A stretch of DNA of 56,226 nt from Paraburkholderia silviterrae (GTDB lineage Bacteria > Pseudomonadota > Gammaproteobacteria > Burkholderiales > Burkholderiaceae). Position numbers and translations under genes: made by a program. Each line of letters begins with the position of its first letter. Position 1 is the stretch's first letter. A model generated the notes under the pieces. That model was not told the DNA's origin and ran no database searches. It was given only the letters and a program-made list of their open reading frames with translations. Positions 25,462-33,788 of this stretch are shown here, in pieces. The DNA is taken from contig NZ_SMRP01000040.1 in assembly GCF_004353915.1 (NCBI RefSeq), forward strand, positions 1-56,226. The letters are read 5' to 3'.

Positions 25462-25821
25462 TCAGTAACGGGCCGAGGGCGGCGGGGGCGGCGGACGATG
25501 GTCGTCGTAACGCATGTCGTGACGATCGTCATGATGATCGCCGTGCCAGCCCGGGGGGCCCGGATCGTGCGGATGATGGTGCATCCACTCGTCGTGTTCC
25601 CAGTAGCGGTGGCCATCCCAGTAACGGTTGTCGTGCCAGCCGATCGACAGTTGCACGTCCACCGGAACCATGTGCGCTTCGCCGTATTGCGGCGCCGAGT
25701 CGGCGCGCAGTGCGAACGGCGCGGACTGGGCGAAGGCGCTCGAGGCACCCATCAGCGCGCCGCCTGCGAGCAGCGCAGCGACAAGCGCGCGTGCGGGGGT
25801 CTTCCAGCTCTTCGTATTCAT
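25462..25821 (-). CDS. Small His/Asp/Pro-rich periplasmic protein
   Basis: The 119-residue product has a clear signal peptide (cleavage after SSAFA, about residue 31). The mature 88 residues hold tandem Asp-x-His/Tyr-Trp motifs (DNRYWDGHRYWEHDEWMHHH), further HHDDRHD clusters and a Pro-rich tail. About one residue in six of the mature part is His. ATG 25821 follows a strong GAGGAGGAA site, which supports it as a real gene. I do not recognise a named family. Metal binding is suggested by composition only. Confidence 0.75.
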   Translation of the reverse strand: MNTKSWKTPARALVAALLAGGALMGASSAFAQSAPFALRADSAPQYGEAHMVPVDVQLSIGWHDNRYWDGHRYWEHDEWMHHHPHDPGPPGWHGDHHDDRHDMRYDDHRPPPPPPSARY

Positions 25822-26142
25822 ATTCGTTCCTCCTCTTCGAGTTCGTCGTCACAGCGCATTGCGTTGCGTCCGACCACGAGACCTAGCTTAGCGAGAGCAA
25901 GGCAATGAATACGTGAGCACTTGTAATCGTTCATTTCGAACCAGGCGCCGGCAGAAAATTACGCATTTGACAGTCGGTCCTTGATGCATAACGGATTACG
26001 CGAGCTTTCTGAATATTTCCAATGAAATCTAAAGGGTCGGGTTGTCAGAAGCCGTAACATTAGCGGGCCGGCGGTCCCGCGAGACCACCGACTGTCACAG
26101 ACGAGTCTTTCATTGGTCATTCATGATTCATTCAAAAACCCT
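25822..26142. other. Intergenic region, AT-richer
   Basis: No gene in 321 bp. It must carry the promoter of the small periplasmic protein. AAAACCC...GGGGCTTTT around 26135-26157 is a weak hairpin overlapping the acyl-CoA synthetase stop and may end that transcript. Confidence 0.4.
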
Positions 26143-27813
26143 TCATTTAGGGGCTTTTGACGCATCCTGCGATTTGCCCAGATCGATCGCGCTTTGCGAA
26201 CCCACTTGCGCGCGCAATTCGTATTTCTGGATCTTGCCAGTTGCCGTGCGCGGCAATTCGCCGAATCTCACGACGCGCGGCACCTTGTAGCTCGCAAGAA
26301 AGAGCCGGCAATGCGCGATGATCTCCTCGGCCGTTGCGTTCGCACCTTCACGCAGCTCGACGAATGCGCACGGCACTTCGCCCCACTTCGCGTCGGGCAT
26401 CGCCACGACCGCCGCGAGCGCGACCGCGGGATGGCGATACAGCGTGTCTTCCACTTCGATGCTCGAAATGTTCTCGCCGCCGGAGATGATGATGTCCTTG
26501 CTGCGATCGGTGATGCGCACGTAGCCGTCGGGCGTCATCACGCCGAGATCGCCGGTATGGAACCAGCCGCCGCGAAACGCCTCTTCCGTCGCGCGCTCGT
26601 TCTTCAGATAGCCCTTCATGCAGATGTTGCCGCGGAACATGATCTCGCCGAGCGTTTCGCCGTCGTTCGGCACGGGCTCCATCGTCGAGGGATTGCGCAC
26701 GCTGATGCCGCTCTGCAGGTGATAGCGCACACCCTGGCGCGCGGCGAGGCGCGCCTGTTCGTCCTCGGGCAGGGTCTTCCAGCTCTCCTGAAGCGCGCAC
26801 ACCGAAGCCGGGCCATAGACCTCGGTGAGCCCATAGACGTGCGTGAGCTCGATGCCGATGGTCTTCATCTTCGCGATCACGGCGGGCGCGGGCGGCGCGC
26901 CCGCGACCATCGTGCGCACCGTGTGCGCGATGCCCTCGCGATATTCGGCGGGTGCGTCGGCGAGCGCACCCTGCACGATGGGCGCGCCGCAATAGTGCGT
27001 GACGCCTTCGGTGCGGATCAGCTCGAACACGAGCTTTGCGTCGAATTTGCGCAGGCAGACGTTCACGCCCGCGCGCGCCGCCACGGTCCACGCAAAGCAC
27101 CAGCCGTTGCAATGAAAGAGCGGCAGCGTCCACAGGTACACCGCGTGCTTGGGCAGATCCCACTCGAGGATATTGCTCACCGCGTTCAGATACGCGCCGC
27201 GATGGTGATAGACGACGCCCTTCGGGTCGCCGGTGGTGCCCGAGGTGTAATTCAGCGCGATGGCGTCCCACTCGTTCGCGGGCGGCTGCCAGGCGAACTC
27301 GGGGTCGCCCTGCTCGAGAAAGGCCTCGTAGTCGATGCCGCGCGGGAAGTGCTCAGGATCCGCAGGCGCGACGTCGGCCACGGTGATGATCTTCAGCTCT
27401 GGAAATTCGAGCGCCGCGCGTTGCGCGAGCGCGGCGAATTCGGTGTCGACGATGAGCGCCTTCGCTTCTCCGTGGCGCAGCATGAACAGTACGGTCGCGA
27501 CGTCGAGCCGCGTGTTGAGCGTGTTGAGGACGGCGCCCGCCATCGGCACGCCGAAATGCGCCTCGACCATGGCCGGAATGTTGGGGAGCAGCACCGCGAC
27601 GGTGTCGCCGCGCCCGATGCCGGCGCGCGCGAGTGCGCTCGCGAGGCGGCGCGTGCGCGCGTAAGTCTCGCGCCAGTTGCGGCGCACCTTGCCGTAGACC
27701 ATGGCGGGGCGCTCGCCGTAGACTTCGGCGGCGCGCGCGATGAAGTCGATGGGCGTGAGCGGGACGTAATTGGCTTCGCGTTGCGCGAGCCCTTCTTCGT
27801 ACGCGTGCGACAT
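26143..27813 (-). CDS. Acyl-CoA synthetase (AMP-forming)
   Basis: A 556-residue member of the ANL superfamily that activates a carboxylic acid via an acyl-adenylate and transfers it to CoA. Motifs are the P-loop YTSGTTGDPKG, the adenine motif YGLTEVYGP, the hinge RITDRSKDIIISGGENISS and the catalytic Lys in LPRTATGKIQKYEL. The sequence is closest in feel to medium-chain or aryl acid ligases (AlkK-like; LPLFHCNGW is typical). The substrate cannot be fixed. ATG 27813 has AGGAG upstream; an in-frame ATG at 27840 lacks one. Divergent from a Crp/Fnr regulator. Confidence 0.93.
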   Translation of the reverse strand: MSHAYEEGLAQREANYVPLTPIDFIARAAEVYGERPAMVYGKVRRNWRETYARTRRLASALARAGIGRGDTVAVLLPNIPAMVEAHFGVPMAGAVLNTLNTRLDVATVLFMLRHGEAKALIVDTEFAALAQRAALEFPELKIITVADVAPADPEHFPRGIDYEAFLEQGDPEFAWQPPANEWDAIALNYTSGTTGDPKGVVYHHRGAYLNAVSNILEWDLPKHAVYLWTLPLFHCNGWCFAWTVAARAGVNVCLRKFDAKLVFELIRTEGVTHYCGAPIVQGALADAPAEYREGIAHTVRTMVAGAPPAPAVIAKMKTIGIELTHVYGLTEVYGPASVCALQESWKTLPEDEQARLAARQGVRYHLQSGISVRNPSTMEPVPNDGETLGEIMFRGNICMKGYLKNERATEEAFRGGWFHTGDLGVMTPDGYVRITDRSKDIIISGGENISSIEVEDTLYRHPAVALAAVVAMPDAKWGEVPCAFVELREGANATAEEIIAHCRLFLASYKVPRVVRFGELPRTATGKIQKYELRAQVGSQSAIDLGKSQDASKAPK

Positions 27814-27822
27814 GGTGCTGTC

Positions 27823-27903
27823 TCCTGATACGTTTCCCATGCAGGGCCCGTGGGGCAGGCCGGATGCCGGTTTGTCGGTATGATTCGCGCTACCGTATCA
27901 GGA
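27823..27903. promoter_or_regulatory. Divergent promoter region with 10-bp inverted repeat
   Basis: TCCTGATACG (27823-27832) and CGTATCAGGA (27894-27903) are perfect inverted arms with 61 bp between them; a smaller dyad CGGTA-N10-TACCG lies at 27876-27895. They fall between the acyl-CoA synthetase and Crp/Fnr genes, and the left arm overlaps the synthetase ribosome site. Confidence 0.45.
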
Positions 27904-27982
27904 CGGCGTGCGCGAGTCTGTCGTCGGCGCGACAGAGCACGTCTTCCCTACGCCACGGACGCCCCATTTCGAGGTAAGCGCG

Positions 27983-28732
27983 ATGACGCAGCCCATTATG
28001 CCCCTGGACAAAGACCCGTTTGCCACAGGCCGGATCGATGCGCGCGACGCGGCACGGCTCGCGGCGCTCTACGAGCGCTGCGCGTGGTTCCGCGCGCTCG
28101 CGCCCGAGCATCGCGCATGGGTGCTCGAGACCTCGCATGCGCAGGCGTGGGCCGCGGGCGCGACGGTGGCCGCGCGCGAGGCGCCGTCCGCGTACTGGCT
28201 GGGCGTGAGCAGCGGGCTCGTGAAGCTCGCCATCTTCAACGCGTCGGGGCGCGGCTGCACCTTCTCGGGCGTGCCGCACGGCGGCTGGTTCGGCGAGGGC
28301 AGCGTGATCAAGCGCGAGCCGCGCAAGTACGACGTGATCGCGCTGCAGCCCTCGCTCGTGATGGCCGTGCCCGCCGATACGTTTCATCGACTCATGGACA
28401 GCAGCCTGCCGTTCAACCGCTTCGTGATCCATCAGCTGAACAACCGCATGGGCGAGTTCATTGCGCTGATCCAGAACAGCCGTCTGCTCGATGTCGATGC
28501 GCGCGTGGCCCAGGCGCTCGCGCAGATGTTCAATCCCGACCTGTATCCGGAGACGGGCAGCGCGCTCGAGATTTCGCAGGAGGAGATCGGCATGCTTGCG
28601 GGGGCGTCGCGGCAGCGCGTCAACCAGGCGCTGCAGACGCTCGAGCGCGAAGGGCTCGTCACGCTCTCGTATAACCGCGTGGATGTGGTGGATCTCGGCG
28701 CGCTGCGGGCGTTCGGGCGCGAGCAGATTTGA
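27983..28732 (+). CDS. Crp/Fnr-family transcriptional regulator
   Basis: The 249-residue product has a cupin-like cyclic-nucleotide-type sensor domain (about 30-150; AYWLGVSSGLVKLAIFNASG, GGWFGEGSVIK) and a C-terminal winged helix (ISQEEIGMLAGASRQRVNQA). The N-terminal Cys cluster of FNR is absent, so it is unlikely to bind an Fe-S cluster. ATG 27983 has GAGG upstream; an upstream ATG at 27908 is weaker. It probably controls the divergent acyl-CoA synthetase. Confidence 0.88.
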   Translation: MTQPIMPLDKDPFATGRIDARDAARLAALYERCAWFRALAPEHRAWVLETSHAQAWAAGATVAAREAPSAYWLGVSSGLVKLAIFNASGRGCTFSGVPHGGWFGEGSVIKREPRKYDVIALQPSLVMAVPADTFHRLMDSSLPFNRFVIHQLNNRMGEFIALIQNSRLLDVDARVAQALAQMFNPDLYPETGSALEISQEEIGMLAGASRQRVNQALQTLEREGLVTLSYNRVDVVDLGALRAFGREQI

Positions 28733-28905
28733 GGTGCTGCGCGTCCTGCGCAGAAGTCCTCACCAATCTTCCACAGTCAGCAAAGATCCTTCCCTCCGAG
28801 GCCCATTTTTACGCGCCGGCGTGCTGCGTAGACTGATCGCATCGACTCGCCGGCCGCTCGTGAAAGGCGGCCCACGCAGCGAGTCTGCTCAGACCCTCGG
28901 AGAAT

Positions 28906-29259
28906 ATGGTGAAAAACGCAATCCTACGCACGGCACTGGTTTCGATGATCGCGATAGTGCCCGCAATCTCGTTCGCCCAGTCCATCCACAACGGCCCGGT
29001 CACGCGCGCGCAAGTGCTGCAGGAACTGGCCGATCTGGAATCGGTGGGCTATAACCCCGCGATGGGCAACGAGGTCAACTATCCAGAGAACGTGCAGGCC
29101 GCGATGCGCCGCCTCGATGCCAAGCGCGCCAGCGAGGCCCGGGTGGCGCAGCAGGATCTCACGCAATCGGGCTACGGCGCCCAGCCCGTGCAGACGGGCG
29201 AGGCCGGCGGCCCCGCAGCAGCGGGCAGCGGAGAACCGGCGGCTTATCTGCACCACTAA
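28906..29259 (+). CDS. DUF4148-like small secreted protein
   Basis: The 117-residue product has a Sec signal cut after SFA at residue 24. The mature part has the typical VTRAQVLQELADLESVGY and NYPENVQAAMRRL segments of DUF4148 proteins, which are abundant in Burkholderiaceae and of unknown function. GTG 28909 would suit the GGAGA site as well as ATG 28906. Confidence 0.85.
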   Translation: MVKNAILRTALVSMIAIVPAISFAQSIHNGPVTRAQVLQELADLESVGYNPAMGNEVNYPENVQAAMRRLDAKRASEARVAQQDLTQSGYGAQPVQTGEAGGPAAAGSGEPAAYLHH

Positions 29260-29341
29260 AGATGTTTTTGGGTGCGCCGCGAACCGTGGCGCAGCGGCAA
29301 GCGTTGGCCTTGCCGCCCAATTGAGTTGAGCTTCGCTCAGC

Positions 29342-29974
29342 TCAATGATCGAGCGCGAGCCGCGCGCCAAGCGCGATCAGCACGCCGCCCATCACCGCAT
29401 CGACGGGACGGCGCAGCTTCTGATAGCCGCGCTGCACGCGGCCAGTCGAGAACAGCAGCGCCATGCCGCTGAACCACGTGATCGACACGGCCGCGACCGT
29501 GGCCACTGTTGCGGCGTGCACCCACATCGGCGCATGTCCGGGCAGCAGCGTGACGAACAGGCTGCCGAAGAACGCCGCCGCCTTCGGATTCGTGAGCCCG
29601 ACCAGCAAGCCGCGCCGATACGCCTGAGCGCCGCTCGCGGTTTTCGCCGCCGAAAGGGCCGCCGGCGCTGCCGCCGCGCCCGACGCTTGCCGCAGGCTCA
29701 TGAGCGTGCGCGCACCGAGATACAGCAGATAGACCGCGCCCGCGATGCGGATGCCTTCATAGAGCCACGCCAGCTGTGCGAGGATCAGCCCGAGCCCGAA
29801 CACCGCGAGCGTGGCCCAGAGCGCGTGCGACGTCGAAATGCCAGCGGCCACGAACAGCCCCGCGCGGCGGCGCGCAAACGCGTGCGAGGTCACGGCGAGC
29901 ATGTCGGGGCCAGGGCTCGCGCAGGCGAGCAGCATGACGCCGGCAATGCCGGCCAGTTGGGGCAAGTAGCTCAT
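29342..29974 (-). CDS. LysE/RhtB-family amino-acid exporter
   Basis: A 210-residue inner-membrane exporter with about six helices. The family signature appears as ACASPGPDMLAVTSHAFARRRAG followed by GLFVAAGISTSHALWA, with LVGLTNPKAAAFFGSLFVT in the middle. Length matches the family. ATG 29974 begins directly before helix 1. The substrate is unknown. Convergent with the DUF4148 gene. Confidence 0.9.
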   Translation of the reverse strand: MSYLPQLAGIAGVMLLACASPGPDMLAVTSHAFARRRAGLFVAAGISTSHALWATLAVFGLGLILAQLAWLYEGIRIAGAVYLLYLGARTLMSLRQASGAAAAPAALSAAKTASGAQAYRRGLLVGLTNPKAAAFFGSLFVTLLPGHAPMWVHAATVATVAAVSITWFSGMALLFSTGRVQRGYQKLRRPVDAVMGGVLIALGARLALDH

Positions 29975-30176
29975 GGCGATGTCCAGGTGAGAGGGGCTGG
30001 CGGGCGGCGCGCGCGCTTCGCAGCCGTCGCAGCAAAGCTGCGAGCATACCGTGAAAGCATGCGCCGCGCTGGCGTGTGCCTCGCGTCGGCGCATGCTGGT
30101 GCGCCACGCGTGAGGCCTGGCGAGCGCCCGGTCAATCAGGCGCCATCGAGCTTGATCAAGCGTCGTGAACAGCCCG

Positions 30177-31904
30177 TCAAGCGTCCGGCGGCACGCCGAG
30201 CAATTGCAGCGAGCCCTGCATCACGCCCGAGAACACGGGGCCCGCGACGGTGCCGCCATAGAACGAGCCGCCGGCGGGGTCGTCGATCATCACCGCGACG
30301 ATCACGCGCGGCGCGCTCATCGGCGCCATGCCGACGAATAGCGCGCGATAGCGGTTTTTCGCGTAACCCGAGCCGATCTGCTTGCGCGCGGTGCCGGTCT
30401 TCCCGCCGATCCGGTAGCCCTCGACGTTCGCCGCGCGGCCGGTGCCGCCATCGCTCGTGGCCATTTCCAGCATCTTGCGCATGGACGCCGCCGTGGCGGG
30501 CGTGGTCACGGCGCGCGGCGCGACCCCCGCAGCGATGGTGCCCTGCGGGCCCGGCGCTTCGCTCAGCAGCTTCGCGGGGTACATCGTGCCGTCGCCGGCA
30601 TAGGCGGTGTAGACCTGCGCGATCTGCAGGAGCGAGGTCGAGAGGCCATAGCCGTAAGCCATGGTCGCCTGCTCGATCGGACGCCAGCGGGCCCACGGCC
30701 GAACGCGGCCCGCGGCGGCGCCCGGGAAGGTCACTTCGGGCCGCATGCCGAGCCCGTAGTCCTGATACTTGTTCCAGATGGTTTGCGCGGGCAGGTTCAG
30801 CGCCAACTTCGCGAGCGCGATGTTGCTCGACTTCTGGATGGCTTCCGCCACCGTCATGCGGCCGTGGTTCGAGGTGTCGTGGATCACGGCCGGGCCGATG
30901 CGCCAGGTGCCCGGCGACGTGTCGATGATCGTGTTCGCGTTGACCTTGCGCAGGTCCATCGAGAGCGCCGCGACCACGGGCTTGATGGTCGAGCCCGGCT
31001 CGAAGGTGTCGATCACGGCGCGGTTGCGCAACTGGCGGCCCGTGAGGCGCGCGCGGTTGTTGGGATCGTACGACGGCCAGTTGGCGAGCGCGAGGATGTC
31101 GCCGTTCTGGGCGTCGAGCACCACGACGCTGCCGGCTTCCGCACGATTCTTCGTCACGGCGGCTTTCAACTGCGTATAGGCAAGCTGCTGGATGCGGCGG
31201 TCGACGGTGAGCTGCACCGTGTCGCCGTTCTTCGGCAGCACGCGCTCGCTCGGCTCCAAAACCACGCGGCCGAGCCGGTCGCGGATCACTTCGCGCTGGC
31301 CGGGCGTGCCGCGCAGGCGCGCGTTGGCTGCGAGCTCGACGCCTTCCTGGCCGTTGTCCTCGATGTCGGTGAAGCCCACCACGTGCGCCGCCGATTCGCC
31401 TTCGGGATAGAAGCGCTTCGAGTCGGCGATCAGCGTGATGCCTCCGGTGGCCATTTCGTCGATATGGGCCGCGGTCTCGGCGTCGACCTGGCGCTTGAGC
31501 AGGACGAACGAGCGCTCGCGCGGCAGGCGCCGGCGCAGCTCGGCGAGCGGCATGCCGAGCAGCTTCGCGAGCGGTGCGTACGCGGCTTCGTCGAGCTGCT
31601 TGGGATTGGCCCAGATCTCGAAGGTTCCGAGGCTCACGGCGAGCAGCGCGCCATTGCGGTCGACGATGCGCCCGCGCATGGCATCGAGCTCGAACGTGCG
31701 CTGATAGCGCTTTTGCCCTTGCTTCAGGTAGAAGTCGTGATTGATGACCTGCACCCAGAGCGCGCGGCCCGCGAGCGCGGCGAACGCCGCGAACGTGACG
31801 AACACGATGAACTTCGAGCGCCATGCGGGCAGCTTCGGCGACAGCATCGGATGACGGGTCGCGGCGGCGTGCGGGTCGCGCGGCGGTTTGCTGGAGCGGA
31901 TCAT
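30177..31904 (-). CDS. FtsI/PBP3-like peptidoglycan transpeptidase outside a division cluster
   Basis: A 575-residue class B penicillin-binding protein. After a basic cytoplasmic leader and one membrane helix (about 30-50) comes the non-catalytic domain (RGRIVDRNGALLAVS) and the transpeptidase domain with STIK (Ser305, Lys308), SSN (359-361) and KTG (502-504). This is the FtsI layout and length. In most relatives ftsI sits in the dcw cluster with mraW, ftsL and mur genes; none is here, so this is probably a second FtsI-like copy. A promoter candidate lies upstream (-35 TTCAAT 31964-31959, -10 TACAAT 31942-31937). Confidence 0.92.
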   Translation of the reverse strand: MIRSSKPPRDPHAAATRHPMLSPKLPAWRSKFIVFVTFAAFAALAGRALWVQVINHDFYLKQGQKRYQRTFELDAMRGRIVDRNGALLAVSLGTFEIWANPKQLDEAAYAPLAKLLGMPLAELRRRLPRERSFVLLKRQVDAETAAHIDEMATGGITLIADSKRFYPEGESAAHVVGFTDIEDNGQEGVELAANARLRGTPGQREVIRDRLGRVVLEPSERVLPKNGDTVQLTVDRRIQQLAYTQLKAAVTKNRAEAGSVVVLDAQNGDILALANWPSYDPNNRARLTGRQLRNRAVIDTFEPGSTIKPVVAALSMDLRKVNANTIIDTSPGTWRIGPAVIHDTSNHGRMTVAEAIQKSSNIALAKLALNLPAQTIWNKYQDYGLGMRPEVTFPGAAAGRVRPWARWRPIEQATMAYGYGLSTSLLQIAQVYTAYAGDGTMYPAKLLSEAPGPQGTIAAGVAPRAVTTPATAASMRKMLEMATSDGGTGRAANVEGYRIGGKTGTARKQIGSGYAKNRYRALFVGMAPMSAPRVIVAVMIDDPAGGSFYGGTVAGPVFSGVMQGSLQLLGVPPDA

Positions 31905-31936
31905 CGGGTTGGTGCAGGGGGATTCAATGATTCATT

Positions 31937-31964
31937 ATTGTAAACTCAGTGTAATTGAATTGAA
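31937..31964 (-). promoter_or_regulatory. Candidate sigma-70 promoter for the FtsI-like gene
   Basis: Leftward -35 TTCAAT (31964-31959), 16-bp spacer, -10 TACAAT (31942-31937), in an AT-rich patch 33 bp before the start codon. Confidence 0.45.
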
Positions 31965-32022
31965 ATTTATAGTGCCGTGAGGGTTGCTTGCGCGCAGCCC
32001 ACGGCCTCCCCAAGAAGCGGCC

Positions 32023-33288
32023 TCAAACCTGCGCCGGCAGCCTGAAGCTCGCGATCGACTCGCGCAGGCCCGTCACCTGGTCCTTGAGCGAATGCGCTGC
32101 CGCCGCGACCACCGCGAAGCCGCGGCCCTGCTCGCGCGCGCGGCTTCCACGGCCGCGTTGAGCGCGAGAATATTGGTCTGGAAGGCGATGCCGTCGATCA
32201 CGCCGATGATGTCGCCGATCTGCTGCGAGCTCGTCGAGATGTCGCCTATCGTGCGCACCACGTCGCCCACGACGGCATTGCCGCGCGTGGCGACTTCGGC
32301 GGCCTCGCTCGCGAGCGTGGCAGCGTGCTGGGCGCTGTCCGCTGTCCGCGTTCTGGCGCACGTTGGCGGTCATCTGGTCCATGCTCGAGGCGGTCTGCAC
32401 GAGCGCTGCCGCCTGTTCCTCGGTGCGCTGCGAAAGATCGGTGTTGCCCGCGGCAATTTCGTTGGCCCCCACGTTGATGTTCTCCGCGCCGCTGCGCACC
32501 CGCGAGACCGTTTGCACGAGCGCACCCTGCATGGTTGCGAGCGCACGCATCAGGCTTAGCGCATTGGCGCCCTGAGCGTCCACGTGCGAGGTGAGGTCGC
32601 CATGAGCGATGCGGTTGGCCGTCTCGACGGCCACCTCGAGCTCGCCGCCGATGCTGCCGCGCACGCTGCGCACCACGAGCACCATCACGACTGTTGCCGC
32701 GCCGCCGAGCACGAGAGTCACGAGGAGCCAGCGCATGAGATTCGCGTAGAACGCGGTGCTCACGTCGTCCATGTACATGCCGGTCACGATCACCCAGTCC
32801 CACGGCGCGAAGCGCCTCGCGTAGCTCAGCTTGGGCACGGGCTGGGTGTGGCCTGGCTTGGACCACAGATAGTCGACGAAGCCGCCGTCCGCCTGGCTGC
32901 CGATCTGCGAGAGCTCGGCGAAGAGGTGCTTGCCCGCAGGGTCGGTGAAGTCGGCGAGCATCTTGCCGATCAGCTCGGGCTTGATCGGATGCATCAGCAT
33001 CACCGACTGGGAGTTGTTGATGCTCAGGTAGCCGTCGGTGCGGTAGCGGATGGAGCCGAGCACGGCGAGCGTCTGCTTTTGCGCATCGGCTTCGCTCATG
33101 ACGTTGTGCTGAGAAAGTGTGTAGTAGTACTGGGTGATGCTGGTGGCTTCGTCGATGAGCGTGATGAGCTGCGCGCGCCGCTCGCGGATCATGCCATCGC
33201 GGCTTTGCCACGCGCCGAAGGCTACGATCAGGAGCAGGCCGATCCAGAGGATCGCGATCATCGAGCGGAGTTTCTGGTTGAGGGCCAT
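32023..33288 (-). pseudogene. Methyl-accepting chemotaxis protein, disrupted
   Basis: The first part is intact: helix 1 (about 10-30), a periplasmic single Cache-type domain (VMLMHPIKPELIG; APWDWVIVTGMYMDDV), helix 2, HAMP and the start of the signalling helix (QRTEEQAAALVQTASSMDQM). A 7-bp tandem duplication GCTGTCC at 32334-32347 then shifts the frame. The continuation is readable in another frame (GDVVRTIGDISTSSQQIGD; IDGIAFQTNILALNAAVEAA), and a second indel in the CG-rich run near 32133 restores the first frame. Finally FAVVAA joins directly to AAHSLKDQVTGL, so roughly 90 codons of the hairpin tip are missing. The receptor cannot signal as encoded. Confidence 0.88.
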
Positions 33289-33788
33289 CGTCTGAATGGT
33301 CGGTCGAGGGATTTTTTTTGGAGGGGCTGCAAATCGAGCTGTAAATTGGCTTGAAAACGCGGTGAAAAAACGCTTCGCCCACTTGCGTTTACGGTGCTGG
33401 CAAACGTGTGCGCGAGCCAGGACGAACCCAGTGGGCAAGGACCCTCCTCAGAAGAAACGAAGTCTCATGAGCGTGGCGCGACGTCGGCAGCAGGCGCGTG
33501 TCGCGGTGCGCTGGCCACGATCGGCCATGCGTGAAAAATAAGCCGAAAAGCGCCATTCAAAGCCACAAATTTCACAGCAACTCCATGATTTGCCACTTCT
33601 TGCGGTAGCTGAAGGCGGATACGAATCGTTTCCGTTATAGTCGCCGCTTTGGCCCCATGCCGCCGCGCAGGACCATCGGCGGCACGACGCATCTTTGCGA
33701 CCCGCGGGCCAGCAACGCTTTCCCAACGATGCGACGCGCGCGGCGCAGCCACGGCTGCCGACGTGACGACGTCCACTGGAGTGACAAG
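33289..33788. other. Intergenic region between the chemoreceptor remnant and the phosphonate genes
   Basis: No gene is supported in these 500 bp. It should contain the promoter of the phosphonate operon, which I cannot place with confidence. The ribosome site GGAG at 33778 precedes the PEP mutase start. Confidence 0.4.
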
